From an uncultured bacterium (GTDB taxonomy: Bacteria; Planctomycetota; GCA-002687715), in assembly GCA_902826835.1 (NCBI GenBank), contig CADEGH010000007.1, positions 66,230 to 130,229 of the forward strand: a DNA stretch of 64,000 nucleotides, read 5' to 3'. Under the pieces are notes generated by a model, which saw nothing but the letters and a program-made list of their open reading frames with translations, did not search any database and was not told the DNA's origin. Below, piece after piece: positions 38,960-48,447 of the stretch (position 1 is its first letter; every line of letters begins with the position of its first letter). The position numbers were made by a program, and so were the translations under genes.

Positions 38960-39741
38960 CGATACTCCACTGTCACCGGCTCATTAGCACCAATCCCCAG
39001 AGTTTCGTTCGCCCGACCTTCTCGCTGACCAATCTCCACAAACCCTCCGCTCCCGATGTAGACCAACAACTCCCCGGGATCCACATCCGAGTACGTTTGA
39101 ACCACCCGGTCGAACCGAGCACTGCCGACGCGGATCGTGACCGGTGCCCCAACCACCGCGTCTTTGGGGAGGTTGGTCAGTAGGTTTCCGAACGTATCGA
39201 CCGCCACGATCATCCCCTCCCAACCTCGGCTGGATCTTTGGGCGATCAATTCGCTCAATTGCTCGGGATCCCGGCACACTGGCCAGGCTTCGCTCGGGTC
39301 CCATCCCAATGCCAGCCGTGCGGCCAGCGGAGCGAAGACGTCCCGACCATGAAAGGTACGCGAAGGGGCCGTGTCGAACCAAGAATGGGGAATCTCGAGA
39401 GCCCGCGCCCCGGCTTCTCGAAGACAGACCGTAAGCAGGCCATTGTCGGGACCGACCGCCCAACGGTCCTGAGCGCGCACGAGTAGGCCTCGCCGTCGGC
39501 CCCCCACTCCCGGGTCCACGACCGCCACGACAACCGCATCGGGCGGCAGCCAATTCCACGCCTGGGCCAAGCCCATCGCCCCCTCCAGGCAGGCGAAGCT
39601 GCGCACGGCATGCGAGAGATCGTAAATCCTGGCCCCCGGCGCAGAGGTCGCGATCACCGCTTTCATCACCCCGGGGTAGAGGCTCGACGGCCCAAAATCG
39701 GTGAGCAGGAAGATCGGCCGACTCCCGCCCGCGTCGGTCAC
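38956..39741 (-). CDS. SAM hydrolase / hydroxide adenosyltransferase (DUF62 family)
   Basis: A 261-residue enzyme of the SAM-dependent halogenase-like family whose common members hydrolyse S-adenosylmethionine to adenosine and methionine. Motifs are IFLLTDFGPSSLYPGVMKAV at the N-terminus, VVDPGVGGRRRG, VGPDNGLLT and FHGRDVFAP. True chlorinases and fluorinases carry an extra loop and are rare, so hydrolysis is the better guess. I chose the GTG at 39741: it overlaps the phosphomannomutase stop (GTGA) and puts TDFG at its usual distance from the start. It overlaps larC by 4 bases. Confidence 0.85.
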   Translation of the reverse strand: MTDAGGSRPIFLLTDFGPSSLYPGVMKAVIATSAPGARIYDLSHAVRSFACLEGAMGLAQAWNWLPPDAVVVAVVDPGVGGRRRGLLVRAQDRWAVGPDNGLLTVCLREAGARALEIPHSWFDTAPSRTFHGRDVFAPLAARLALGWDPSEAWPVCRDPEQLSELIAQRSSRGWEGMIVAVDTFGNLLTNLPKDAVVGAPVTIRVGSARFDRVVQTYSDVDPGELLVYIGSGGFVEIGQREGRANETLGIGANEPVTVEYR

Positions 39742-41069
39742 TCTTCGGCTCGCCCGAGCAACGCCGCGACTTCTTCTCGCTTCTCGTCGCAAAGCGCCGA
39801 GGAATCGGCCTCGAGATTCAGGCGCACCAAGGGCTCGGTGTTGCTCTTGCGCACATTGAACCACCAGTCCGGATACTGGACGGTGACTCCATCGAGTTCG
39901 TCGACCTGCCCGTTCGCATAGCGCCTCTTCAGCGCCGCCAGCACACCTGCGGGATCATCGGCGTGGAAGTTGATTTCACCGGTCGAAAAATAACGGTCGA
40001 AAGGACGCAGGAGTGCCTGCGCCGATCCGCCTTTGCGACCGAGAATCGAGAGCATGACGAGCATCGCCAATTCACCGGAGTCGGAGACAAAATTGTCGCG
40101 GAAGTAGTAGTGGCCGGAGAGTTCCCCCCCCATCACCGCCCGCTCCTTGCGCATGGTCGCCTTGATGAACGAGTGGCCGACCCGATCTCGGATGGGACGC
40201 CCTTTCGCCTGGAGAATGGCCTCGCGGGTGGCGCGACTGGAACGCAAGTCGTAAACGACCGCGGCTCCCGGTTCCTTGGCGAGAAAATTCTCGGCAAAGG
40301 CCGCGGTCACGAAGTCGCTGCGCAGAGGCTTGCCTTCGTGATCCAAGAACACGCAGCGATCCGCATCTCCGTCGAAGGCGATGCCGAGGTCTGCCCGTTC
40401 CTTGCGCACGGCCTCGGAAAGCGCCGCGGTGTTCTTGGGCTTGAGAGGATCGGCTTCGTGATTGGGGAACGACCCGTCCAGTTCGGGAAAAAGCACCGTG
40501 GCCTTGACTGGGAGTTTTTCGAGGATGGCGTGAATCATATGGCCACCCATCCCGTTCGCGGTATCGATCACGACCCGCAGCGGCTTGATGTCGGTGGCGA
40601 ATTGGAGCACATGGGCGAGATAGTCGGCGCGTACATCCCGCTTTTCCTCGGTCCCGGCTCGAGTCGCCGACGGCAACTTGCCGCTTTGGATCAACTCCTC
40701 CATCTCTTTGATGCCGGTGTCCCCCGACACCGGTACACAGCCCTTGCGGCAAAATTTGAAGCCGATGTACTGCGGAGGATTGTGCGAAGCGGTGACCTGC
40801 ACCCCACCATCAACCCCCAGGCTGCCGATGGCAAAATAAGTCATGGGCGTGGAACTGAGCCCGATGTCGATGACATTCGCACCGGCCGATCGCGCTCCTT
40901 CGATCAGCGCCGCCGCCATTCCCGGGGCACTCTTCCGCATGTCGCGGCCGACCACCAAAGACCGTGCGCCGGTGATGCCGACAAACGCTCGGCCGATCGC
41001 GGCCCCCAGCTTTTCGTCAATCTGGGTGCCATAGACACCGCGCACGTCGTAGGCCTTGAAAACACTCAT
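39738..41069 (-). CDS. Phosphomannomutase / phosphoglucomutase
   Basis: Interconverts hexose 6- and 1-phosphates. The 443-residue enzyme has [11 protein letters not shown] at the start, the active-site phosphoserine in TASHNP (Ser95), the Mg-binding DGDADR at 233-238, the sugar-binding [11 protein letters not shown], and the phosphate-binding [12 protein letters not shown]. Length is typical. Mannose-1-phosphate from this step would feed GDP-mannose and the gmd pathway at 9411-10397; it could equally make glucose-1-phosphate for the glycogen genes at 45-54 kb. It overlaps both neighbours by 4 bases. Confidence 0.93.
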   Translation of the reverse strand: MSVFKAYDVRGVYGTQIDEKLGAAIGRAFVGITGARSLVVGRDMRKSAPGMAAALIEGARSAGANVIDIGLSSTPMTYFAIGSLGVDGGVQVTASHNPPQYIGFKFCRKGCVPVSGDTGIKEMEELIQSGKLPSATRAGTEEKRDVRADYLAHVLQFATDIKPLRVVIDTANGMGGHMIHAILEKLPVKATVLFPELDGSFPNHEADPLKPKNTAALSEAVRKERADLGIAFDGDADRCVFLDHEGKPLRSDFVTAAFAENFLAKEPGAAVVYDLRSSRATREAILQAKGRPIRDRVGHSFIKATMRKERAVMGGELSGHYYFRDNFVSDSGELAMLVMLSILGRKGGSAQALLRPFDRYFSTGEINFHADDPAGVLAALKRRYANGQVDELDGVTVQYPDWWFNVRKSNTEPLVRLNLEADSSALCDEKREEVAALLGRAEE

Positions 41070-42118
41070 GGGGACCTCTCGCTTCCGGGTCTCGAGGAGA
41101 AGAAATCACTCAGGGCACGGGCGGCTCGCTCCACGTCCAGGTCGCCCACGTCGCGGTGGATGACAAAGCGCAGGCGACCGACTCCGAATGGCAGTGCCAA
41201 CACACCGTGTTTTGCAAGATGCTCGGCGCAGGGTTTCACCAAATCGGGATCGGTGTGCACCAGCACCATATTGGTGACGGGGTCGGCGACACGAACCCCT
41301 GGTACGCCTCGGAAGGAGGCGGCACATCGGCGGGCCCGGGCATGGTCCTCGCCGAGCCGAGCAACTCCCTCCGCGATCGCAAGGAGGCCCGCCGCCGCCA
41401 GCACTCCGACTTGCCGCATACCCCCTCCCAGGAGTTTGCGCACTCTGCGGGCTTGTCGCACAAACTCGGCAGATCCGGATAACATCGTTCCGATGGGAGC
41501 CCCGAGTCCCTTGCTCAGACAGAGGCTCACAGAGTCCGCCGACGCCGCGAGGTCGCTCAGGGACACTCCGAGCGCCACCGCCGCATTGGCCAAGCGGGCT
41601 CCGTCGAGATGGACGGCCAACCCGTTCTCGGTGGCGAACTTGCGGACCTCCGCGGAGTAAGCCGCGTCGAGCACCGTCCCACCACTCAGATTGTGAGAGT
41701 TTTCGAGGACAACGAGACGGGACCTCGGGTAGTGCGGATCGTCCGGTCGTAAGCACTCCGCGAAGCGCGTGATCGGAACTCGACCCGCGTCTCCAGGCAA
41801 GGGAACCGCTTGCACCCCGTGCAGGGCGGCCATCCCCCCCTGCTCGAACCGGTAGACGTGGCAGCCTTCATGCAGAAGCACTTCGTCGCCCGGACGGGTG
41901 TGCACCCGGATTGCGACCTGATTGGCCATGGTGCCACTGGGCAGAAACAAGCTGGCCTCCTTGCCCAGGAGCTGCGCCGTCTTCGCCTCCAAGTGACGCA
42001 CCGTAGGGTCGTCGCCGAAGACATCGTCTCCGACGAGTGCCTCCGCCATGGCCGCCCGCATCGCCGCGGTTGGGCGCGTCACCGTGTCGCTTCGAAAATC
42101 GGAGGGATGCGGGCTCAT
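41066..42118 (-). CDS. ltaE: Low-specificity threonine aldolase family enzyme
   Basis: PLP enzyme that cleaves threonine/allo-threonine to glycine and acetaldehyde. The 350-residue protein begins with [20 protein letters not shown], has [11 protein letters not shown] and [11 protein letters not shown], Asp172 of [10 protein letters not shown] against the PLP ring, and the Schiff-base Lys203 in [13 protein letters not shown]. The gene overlaps the phosphomannomutase start by 4 bases and follows the aminotransferase closely. Confidence 0.93.
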   Translation of the reverse strand: MSPHPSDFRSDTVTRPTAAMRAAMAEALVGDDVFGDDPTVRHLEAKTAQLLGKEASLFLPSGTMANQVAIRVHTRPGDEVLLHEGCHVYRFEQGGMAALHGVQAVPLPGDAGRVPITRFAECLRPDDPHYPRSRLVVLENSHNLSGGTVLDAAYSAEVRKFATENGLAVHLDGARLANAAVALGVSLSDLAASADSVSLCLSKGLGAPIGTMLSGSAEFVRQARRVRKLLGGGMRQVGVLAAAGLLAIAEGVARLGEDHARARRCAASFRGVPGVRVADPVTNMVLVHTDPDLVKPCAEHLAKHGVLALPFGVGRLRFVIHRDVGDLDVERAARALSDFFSSRPGSERSP

Positions 42119-42122
42119 TCGA

Positions 42123-43295
42123 TCAGACGCGCGACTTCAGCACCCGGTGCATCCGCTCGAGAGCCAGTTCGATGTTCTCGAGGGAATTGGCGTAGGAGAG
42201 TCGGATGTATCCCTGACCGAAGGCCCCAAACGAGGTCCCCGGCAACACCGCCACCCCCGCTTCGTTGAGCAGGAGGTCCGAGACCTGTTGCGAGGTCATG
42301 CCAGTCTTCTTGATGTTCGGGAACGCGTAGAAGGCACCCTTGGGCACGATGCAAGAAACCCCGGGGAGGCTATTCAATCCCTTCACGATGCGATCCCGTC
42401 GCTCACGGAAGACCCGCACCATTTCCACGGAATCGTCCTGCGGGCCCGACAGCGCGCTGACCCCGGCGAGCTGGGTGAAACTCGCGGTGCAAGACGCGGA
42501 GTTCACCTGCAGTTTGGTCATGCTCTGAATGATGCTGCGCGGACCGACCCCGTAACCGAGTCGCCACCCGGTCATCGCGTAGACCTTGGAGAACCCATCC
42601 AGGATGACGGTGCGCTCCCGCATGCCGGGGAACTTGGCCACCGAAGTGTGAGCACCCTCGTAGAGGATGCGCCCGTAGATCTCGTCCGACAGCACCCAGA
42701 GGTCGCGCTCGACCGCGAGGGCCGCGATCTCCTTCAAGAGGGGCTCCTCAAGGATCCCCCCCGTTGGATTGCTCGGCGTGTTGAGGATGATCATGCGCGT
42801 CCGGTCGGTGACGAGACTTCGCAACGTCGCCGCGTCGAACGCAAATCCGTTTTCTTCGAGAAGCGGGATCGGAACCGGCTTGCCGCCCGAAAATGCGATC
42901 ATCGATTCGTAGATCGGGAACCCCGGATTGGGATAGAGCACCTCGTCGCCTTCGTCGATCAGGGCGAGCAGAAGGTAGAACATGATCGGCTTGGCGCCGG
43001 GGCAGACGAGGACTTCGTCAGGCTCGTAGCGGAGGTTGCGAGAACGCAGCATCTCGGCGGCGATCGCGGACTTGAGCTCCGGAAGGCCCGCGGCGGGTCC
43101 GTAGTGAGTCGCCCCCGCCTGGAGCGCCCGCCGCCCTTCTTCGACGATGTGGGATGGCGTGTCGAAATCGGGCTCGCCGATTTCGAGATGGATGATGTGC
43201 TGACCTTTCGCCTCGAGGGCGCGGGCTTTGGCCAGCACCTCGAAAGCGGTTTCGGTTCCGAGGCGGGACATGCGCCGAGCTAGCGCGGAGGGCAT
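42123..43295 (-). CDS. Class I/II aminotransferase, aspartate-aminotransferase-like
   Basis: A 390-residue PLP-dependent transaminase of the AspC/AlaA-like I-gamma group. It has [45 protein letters not shown], the Schiff-base Lys237 in [18 protein letters not shown], and a phosphate/carboxylate-binding arginine in GYIRLSYA. Substrate preference cannot be read with certainty; aspartate/2-oxoglutarate is the default. It is the first gene of the run that continues through larC, and is divergent from the GH15 gene with about 274 bases between them. Confidence 0.9.
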   Translation of the reverse strand: MPSALARRMSRLGTETAFEVLAKARALEAKGQHIIHLEIGEPDFDTPSHIVEEGRRALQAGATHYGPAAGLPELKSAIAAEMLRSRNLRYEPDEVLVCPGAKPIMFYLLLALIDEGDEVLYPNPGFPIYESMIAFSGGKPVPIPLLEENGFAFDAATLRSLVTDRTRMIILNTPSNPTGGILEEPLLKEIAALAVERDLWVLSDEIYGRILYEGAHTSVAKFPGMRERTVILDGFSKVYAMTGWRLGYGVGPRSIIQSMTKLQVNSASCTASFTQLAGVSALSGPQDDSVEMVRVFRERRDRIVKGLNSLPGVSCIVPKGAFYAFPNIKKTGMTSQQVSDLLLNEAGVAVLPGTSFGAFGQGYIRLSYANSLENIELALERMHRVLKSRV

Positions 43296-43569
43296 CGATC
43301 GACTCCCAAGAAAAGTGGCGCGAAAGAGGCTCTACGGGAAGAGCGGCCGGGGTCGATCATAGGGAGCCCCGCGGACGGTGCCAAGCTCTGCCCCGGGAAC
43401 GGCCGCCGAAGTAAAAGGCGGGCTAAGTGTCCACTTTGACGCCCGGGCCGACCCGGGTTCGAAAAACACCCCGAAACCGAACTCGGGAAGCGGCGCCCGA
43501 GCCCGGCAAGGCCGCGCTTCCGTTAAGACCCAGTAACCATCCTCTCGCTTTCACTCACGGAATCCCTGA

Positions 43570-45552
43570 ATGGCCCGCGATCTCGTCCTCGGAAATGGTG
43601 AGCTTCTGGTCGCGTTCGATCCGCGGGGTCGGTTGGCGGAGCTCACATGGCCGTGGCCGGGCCTGGACGACCATTTGCTCGGAGGAGACGGCCGGACCGG
43701 GCTCCGGTTGCACGGGGCCTGCCATTGGTTGGATTCTCCGGAGTTTTCCCGGGAAATTGCCTACGAAGCAGGCCTTCCGATCGGTTGGATCACCCATCGG
43801 TCCGATCCGCTTGGGCTCGCGGTGGAGGAACGGACCACGGTAGATCCGCGGCTTCCGATCCTGGTGCGGCGTCTCCGCGTCACCAACCTAAGTCGCGAAC
43901 GGCGGAGCATCGGCCTCTTGTTTCGACTGAGTCCGACGCTCGGAGGCGTGCACGCCCGCCAGGGGGTCTACTGGGATCCCACCCTCCGCGGAGTGGTCCA
44001 TCACTATCGTCAGTACCAACTTCTCCTCGGCGGCATCTCCGATGCCGGAAGCCCCGCGACCTTCACCGCCGAACACCGGAGCGCCGAAGCCGGGCAGCGT
44101 TTGGACGCGCGGCTCGAGGCGGGGTTGGCCTTGGCGGAAAATCCGACCAGTCTCGGCAGCGTCGAGTCCGCCCTCGAGTTCCCGCTCGAGATCGAGGCCC
44201 AGGGACACGGACACGTGGATCTTTGGTTGGCCCTCGCCCCCACCCGAGCCGACCTCGCGGATCGGGTTCGCCATCTCGATCGCGACGCGGTCGATCGGAT
44301 TTTTGCCGCCGCCGCCGACGACGCCGAGCGCCGCCCGGAGTGGAGGTCGCGGCTTACCAAGTTGCCCCGGTGGCTGGCAGAGGTGGCGGAGCGCTCTCGG
44401 CTCGTTCTGCGCGCGTTCATCGGTCGCAACGGTTGCATCCCGGCCGCCGTCGACCACGTGACCCTGGACCCGGGTCGGGAGAGCTACGCCTACGTCTGGA
44501 TGCGCGACGGAGCGTTGGTCGCGGATGCGCTGGACCTCTGTCAGGAGCACGAATCGGCGCTGTCCTTTTTTCGATTCGCCTCTCGGTGCCTGCACCGGGA
44601 CGGGTACTTCCTCCAGCGGTATCAGGTCGATGGTACGGAGGCTTCGGGCTGGCATCCGCGGGTACGCCATGGACGAACGATCTTGCCCATCCAAAGCGAT
44701 CAAGGTGCATTGGTTCTTTGGGCTCTGGCCCGACTCGTGGTCCGAAGGGGGGACCGAAGCCCCGCCGAGTCCCTCGAAAGTTCTCTCACCCGCCCCATCG
44801 TCCAGTTCCTTCTCGATTTCCAAGATCCCGCTTCCGGTCTCCCGCTTCCGAGTTTCGATTTGTGGGAGGAGCGCTTCGGAGTCCACCTATTCACGGTGGC
44901 TGCCACGGTTGCCGGTCTAGCGGCAGCTACCGCGCTTCTCCCCGAGAGCGACCCTCTCGCGACCCGCGCCAAGACCTCCGCCGATCGCATGCGAACGGCG
45001 ATGTTCGAGCGCTTTCGAGGCCAAGACCGTCCCGGATGGGCCAGGCGGATCGACACCGACTCGGGAGACTTGGACTGGACCGCAGACGCCTCGGTCCTCG
45101 GCCTCTGGCTCCTCGGAGTCCGGCCGGCCGAAGATGACGAACTTCCCCGCACTCTTGCTTGGCTCGAAGCCAAGTTGCGTGGCCCGCTCGGCGGATTCGC
45201 CCGCTACGAGGGGGATCCCTACTGTCGTGACCCTGAACTACCGGCCAAGGTTGCGGGCAACCCCTGGATCTTGGTGACGACTTGGGTGGCGCAGGCCAGG
45301 GTCATGGCCTCGGCGCCGCGCGCGGTGGATCAAGTCCTCGAAGAGGCGAGACGATTCCTCACTGCCGCTGCGCGCCCATCCGGGCTCCTCCCGGAGCAAG
45401 TTCATCCTCTCACGATGGCCCCGGAATCGGTCTGCCCGCTCGTGTGGAGCCACGCCTCGGTGGTGGCTCTCGCCAGCGCGGTTTCCGAAGTGCTCGAGGC
45501 GACTCAAGACCCCGGCGACTATCCCCGAGACCCCGCCGCCGCGGCCGGCTGA
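43570..45552 (+). CDS. GH15 glucoamylase/trehalase-like glycoside hydrolase
   Basis: A 660-residue cytoplasmic-looking protein (no signal peptide). The N-terminal half is a beta-sandwich (about 1-250) and the C-terminal half an (alpha/alpha)6 barrel. GH15 features are YVWMRDGALVADALDL, FDLWEERFG with the proposed general acid Glu433/434, NPWILVTTW, and LLPEQVHP with the proposed base Glu609. It would release glucose from alpha-glucans or cleave a related glycoside. Being 37 bases upstream of glgC on the same strand links it to glycogen turnover. Trehalase activity is the main alternative within GH15. Confidence 0.87.
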   Translation: MARDLVLGNGELLVAFDPRGRLAELTWPWPGLDDHLLGGDGRTGLRLHGACHWLDSPEFSREIAYEAGLPIGWITHRSDPLGLAVEERTTVDPRLPILVRRLRVTNLSRERRSIGLLFRLSPTLGGVHARQGVYWDPTLRGVVHHYRQYQLLLGGISDAGSPATFTAEHRSAEAGQRLDARLEAGLALAENPTSLGSVESALEFPLEIEAQGHGHVDLWLALAPTRADLADRVRHLDRDAVDRIFAAAADDAERRPEWRSRLTKLPRWLAEVAERSRLVLRAFIGRNGCIPAAVDHVTLDPGRESYAYVWMRDGALVADALDLCQEHESALSFFRFASRCLHRDGYFLQRYQVDGTEASGWHPRVRHGRTILPIQSDQGALVLWALARLVVRRGDRSPAESLESSLTRPIVQFLLDFQDPASGLPLPSFDLWEERFGVHLFTVAATVAGLAAATALLPESDPLATRAKTSADRMRTAMFERFRGQDRPGWARRIDTDSGDLDWTADASVLGLWLLGVRPAEDDELPRTLAWLEAKLRGPLGGFARYEGDPYCRDPELPAKVAGNPWILVTTWVAQARVMASAPRAVDQVLEEARRFLTAAARPSGLLPEQVHPLTMAPESVCPLVWSHASVVALASAVSEVLEATQDPGDYPRDPAAAAG

Positions 45553-45589
45553 GCCCACCTTTCTTCGGCTCGGCTGTTAGGCTCTGGCC

Positions 45590-46840
45590 ATGCAGAAGAG
45601 CGTGTTAGCGATGGTCATGGCCGGGGGTCGCGGCCAACGGCTCCATCCCCTCACCAAAGATCGAGCCAAGCCGGCGGTGCCATTCGGTGGGCAGTTCCGC
45701 ATCATCGACTTTGTGCTCAGCAATTTTCTCAATTCGGGCATCTACTCGATCTACGTCTTGACTCAGTTCAAGTCGCAGAGTTTGGCAGAGCACCTCCAGG
45801 CCGGTTGGGGATTCGGCTCGATGCTGAAGGACCACTTCGTGGTTCCGGTGCCCGCCCAGATGATGACGGGCGAGATGTGGTACCGCGGCACCGCCGACGC
45901 CATCTACCAAAACCTCAATCTCGTGCGGGAGTCACGGCCCCACCTCGTCTGCATCTTCGGCGGCGATCACATCTACCGCATGGATGTGTCGCAGATGATT
46001 TCCTTCCACGAAGGCAAGATGGCGGACTGCACCGTCGCAGCCATCACGGTGCCAGTCGAAGAGGCGTCCGCGTTCGGCGTCATCGAAGTGGATGACGACT
46101 GGCGCATCGTCGGGTTCGAAGAAAAACCCGCCCAACCCCGCCCCATTCCAGGCGACCCCACCCGCGCCCTCGTGAGCATGGGCAACTACGTCTTCAACGG
46201 GCGCGCCCTGGTGAACATGCTCGAAGACGACGCGCGGGACCCCCAGTCCAGCCACGACTTCGGCAAAGACGTCATCCCTACTCGCCTCAAGGACCACCGC
46301 CTCTACTGCTACGACTTCACCCAGAATCGGGTGCCCGGGCAGTCCCTCCCCAACACCTATTGGCGCGACGTGGGCACGATCGAGAGCTACTACGAAGCGT
46401 CGCTCGATCTGCGCAAAGTCATCCCCGAGTTCAACCTCTACAACCTGGCCTGGCCGATTCGCACCGCCCGTTTCGACGATCCGCCCGCGAAGTTCGTCCA
46501 CGATCAAGAGAACCGCACCGGCCGCGCGATCAACTCCATCGTGTGTGCCGGCAGCATCCTCTCCGGATGTACGGTCAAGAATTCGATCATCGGGCGCAAC
46601 GTCAAGATCCACTCCTACGCCGAGGTCCACGACTCGATCATCTTCGACAACGTCGAAGTCGGCCGGGGAGCGCGGGTGCATCGGGCCATCGTCGACAAGA
46701 ACAACCGGATTCCCGACGGGGCGACCATCGGCATCGACCCCGAAGCCGATCGGCGAGTCCACCACCTCTCTTCGACCGGAATCACGGTCGTAGGCAAGCA
46801 GCCTCGTTTCGAGGCGATGATCGGCACGATCAACATCTGA
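45590..46840 (+). CDS. glgC: Glucose-1-phosphate adenylyltransferase (ADP-glucose pyrophosphorylase)
   Basis: Makes ADP-glucose from glucose-1-phosphate and ATP, the committed step of glycogen synthesis. The 416-residue protein has the nucleotide motif MAGGRGQRLHPLTKDRAKPA, IIDFVLSNFLNSGI, WYRGTADAI, FGGDHIYRMD, GVIEVDD, FEEKP and YWRDVGTIESYY, then a left-handed beta-helix C-terminus (SIVCAGSILSGCTVKNSIIG). Residues for allosteric control lie in these two parts, but the effector cannot be read by eye. It is followed by the zinc-ribbon gene; glgA lies 4 kb away on the same strand. Confidence 0.96.
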   Translation: MQKSVLAMVMAGGRGQRLHPLTKDRAKPAVPFGGQFRIIDFVLSNFLNSGIYSIYVLTQFKSQSLAEHLQAGWGFGSMLKDHFVVPVPAQMMTGEMWYRGTADAIYQNLNLVRESRPHLVCIFGGDHIYRMDVSQMISFHEGKMADCTVAAITVPVEEASAFGVIEVDDDWRIVGFEEKPAQPRPIPGDPTRALVSMGNYVFNGRALVNMLEDDARDPQSSHDFGKDVIPTRLKDHRLYCYDFTQNRVPGQSLPNTYWRDVGTIESYYEASLDLRKVIPEFNLYNLAWPIRTARFDDPPAKFVHDQENRTGRAINSIVCAGSILSGCTVKNSIIGRNVKIHSYAEVHDSIIFDNVEVGRGARVHRAIVDKNNRIPDGATIGIDPEADRRVHHLSSTGITVVGKQPRFEAMIGTINI

Positions 46841-46868
46841 AGTCACTCACCACGCGGGCCCTCCGATC

Positions 46869-47210
46869 ATGCCGATCGTGCTCATCCCCATCAGCGGCGG
46901 CGACCGAATTTTGCTCGAACGCATGACCGCTCCGTCGGCCCCGCTTTGGATGCGCATCGCCGGCTGCCTGGCCGCCGAAGGAAGAAGAGTCGTGCTTCCG
47001 AAGAACGGCCACCCGGTCTGGGACGACTGTGCTCGCTGTCAATCCACGGCGCCCGCGACGGTCCACGCGTTCCACAAGGATCGGCGCGGACTCGATGCCC
47101 GCTGCATCTTGAGCTGTGACCGGTGCGGGGGACTCGTGGAGGATCGCGTCCTATCGCACCTGGAAGCACGCCCCGAAAATCCCTTGGCCGGGATCGCACG
47201 CTCGTTCTGA
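46869..47210 (+). CDS. Small zinc-ribbon-like protein of unknown function
   Basis: A 113-residue protein 28 bases downstream of glgC. It has two CxxC knuckles, Cys54-Cys57 (DDCARCQ) and Cys83-Cys86 (SCDRCGG), with one more cysteine at 79, so a single zinc ribbon is likely. The first half (PIVLIPISGGDRILLERM) gives no clue. The composition is consistent with a real gene, but no family is recognised and the reading is moderate. A co-transcribed role with glgC is possible from position only. Confidence 0.5.
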   Translation: MPIVLIPISGGDRILLERMTAPSAPLWMRIAGCLAAEGRRVVLPKNGHPVWDDCARCQSTAPATVHAFHKDRRGLDARCILSCDRCGGLVEDRVLSHLEARPENPLAGIARSF

Positions 47211-47274
47211 CCACCGCCGGGTTCGCGCTCGGGTCGAACGCTGACGCGCCCCCTGACTCACGGGCCAGGTCGGC

Positions 47275-48405
47275 TCAGAAGCAGTCGACCTGGGTCTCTT
47301 GGACCAGGAAGTCCACCACCGCTTGCAGGTTGCCACCGGAACTCGCGTAAACCGCGCGCTGGCGGTCGGCGGAAGTGCCCCGGTCGAGAATCTCGAAGAC
47401 CCAGGAGATCTCTTCTTCGACGCCCAAGAACTTCACTTCCTCGCTCATATCGTCCAAGATCGAGGCGATGCTGTCACGCACCGAGACGACCTTTTTCGTC
47501 GCGAAGTCGATGAAGGTGCCGGCGATCCCGTGCCGCATCGCCCGGTACATGTTTTCGTTGATCAAGGCGCGGCGGTGCAGGCGGTAGCCGAGGTTTCTGT
47601 GGTACAGGTTCAGGAGACGAGTCCCCACGACCTGCATGAACGCGGTGAGGGCCACCGTTTCCCGAATGCTCGTCGGCATATCGCAGGCCCGAATCTCGAT
47701 CGTCGGGAAGAACGGATGGGGTCGGATGTCCCAGTAGATTTTCTTCGCGTTGTCAATGCAGCCGGTCTCGATCAACGTCTTGACGTACTGATCGAACTCG
47801 GCGAAGTTCGTGAAGTAGTCCGGCATTCCGGTCCGAGGGAAACGGCGGAAGATGCCGGTACGCGAGGTCGCGAGCCCGGTGTCTCGTCCCTGCCAGTAGG
47901 GAGAGCTGGTCGAGAGGGCCAGGAAGTGGGGCACGTAGTGCCGCATCGCGTTCATCACCGCGATCCGTGCATCCGGCTCCTCGATGCCCAAGTGGCAGTG
48001 CATGCCGTAGATGAGATTGGAACGGGAGATGTCCCCGAGATCCTGCTGGATCTGGAGATAGCGTTCCCCGGGCGTAAGCTTCACGCTCGCCCAGTGGGTG
48101 ATCGGATGCGTCGACGCCGCGGCTACCGCCAAGCCGTGCTTACGACAGAGCGCAATGAGGGTGCGCCTCAGCTCCGTGATTTGCTCACGGATGTCCTTGA
48201 CAGTGCGGCACACGGTGGTGACACATTCCACCACCGGGGCGTGGAACTCGGGGCGGATGTGGGATCCGTAGATCTCCGCTCCCTCCTGGAGTACGACCTG
48301 AGTGTCCGAACTCAGTTCGCGGGTCACCGGGTCGAGGATCTGGTACTCGAGCTCGACGCCGAGGGTTGGGATTTCCACCTTCTTGGTCATGACATGCACG
48401 CTCAT
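47275..48405 (-). CDS. YbdK-type carboxylate-amine ligase (GCS2 family)
   Basis: A roughly 376-residue ATP-dependent ligase of the glutamate-cysteine ligase 2 (YbdK) family, which joins a carboxylate to an amine. Family segments are PTLGVELEYQILDP, the His-rich YGMHCHLGIEEPDARI, LSTSSPYWQGRDTGLATSR, and IEIRACDMPTS. E. coli YbdK has weak glutamate-cysteine ligase activity; the natural substrates here are unknown. I used ATG 48405, which puts GVELE at the family's usual distance; a GTG at 48441 in the same frame is an alternative. It is the last gene of a three-gene minus-strand operon with two ATP-grasp proteins. Confidence 0.85.
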   Translation of the reverse strand: MSVHVMTKKVEIPTLGVELEYQILDPVTRELSSDTQVVLQEGAEIYGSHIRPEFHAPVVECVTTVCRTVKDIREQITELRRTLIALCRKHGLAVAAASTHPITHWASVKLTPGERYLQIQQDLGDISRSNLIYGMHCHLGIEEPDARIAVMNAMRHYVPHFLALSTSSPYWQGRDTGLATSRTGIFRRFPRTGMPDYFTNFAEFDQYVKTLIETGCIDNAKKIYWDIRPHPFFPTIEIRACDMPTSIRETVALTAFMQVVGTRLLNLYHRNLGYRLHRRALINENMYRAMRHGIAGTFIDFATKKVVSVRDSIASILDDMSEEVKFLGVEEEISWVFEILDRGTSADRQRAVYASSGGNLQAVVDFLVQETQVDCF

Positions 48406-48447
48406 GCGGGGATCGTAGCGGAGGGGCGGGCGAATGACCACCGCCGA

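Noticed and set aside
38956..39741. SAM-dependent chlorinase or fluorinase making a halogenated compound
   Set aside because: The sequence fits the far commoner SAM-hydrolysing DUF62 enzymes, and no halometabolite genes are nearby.
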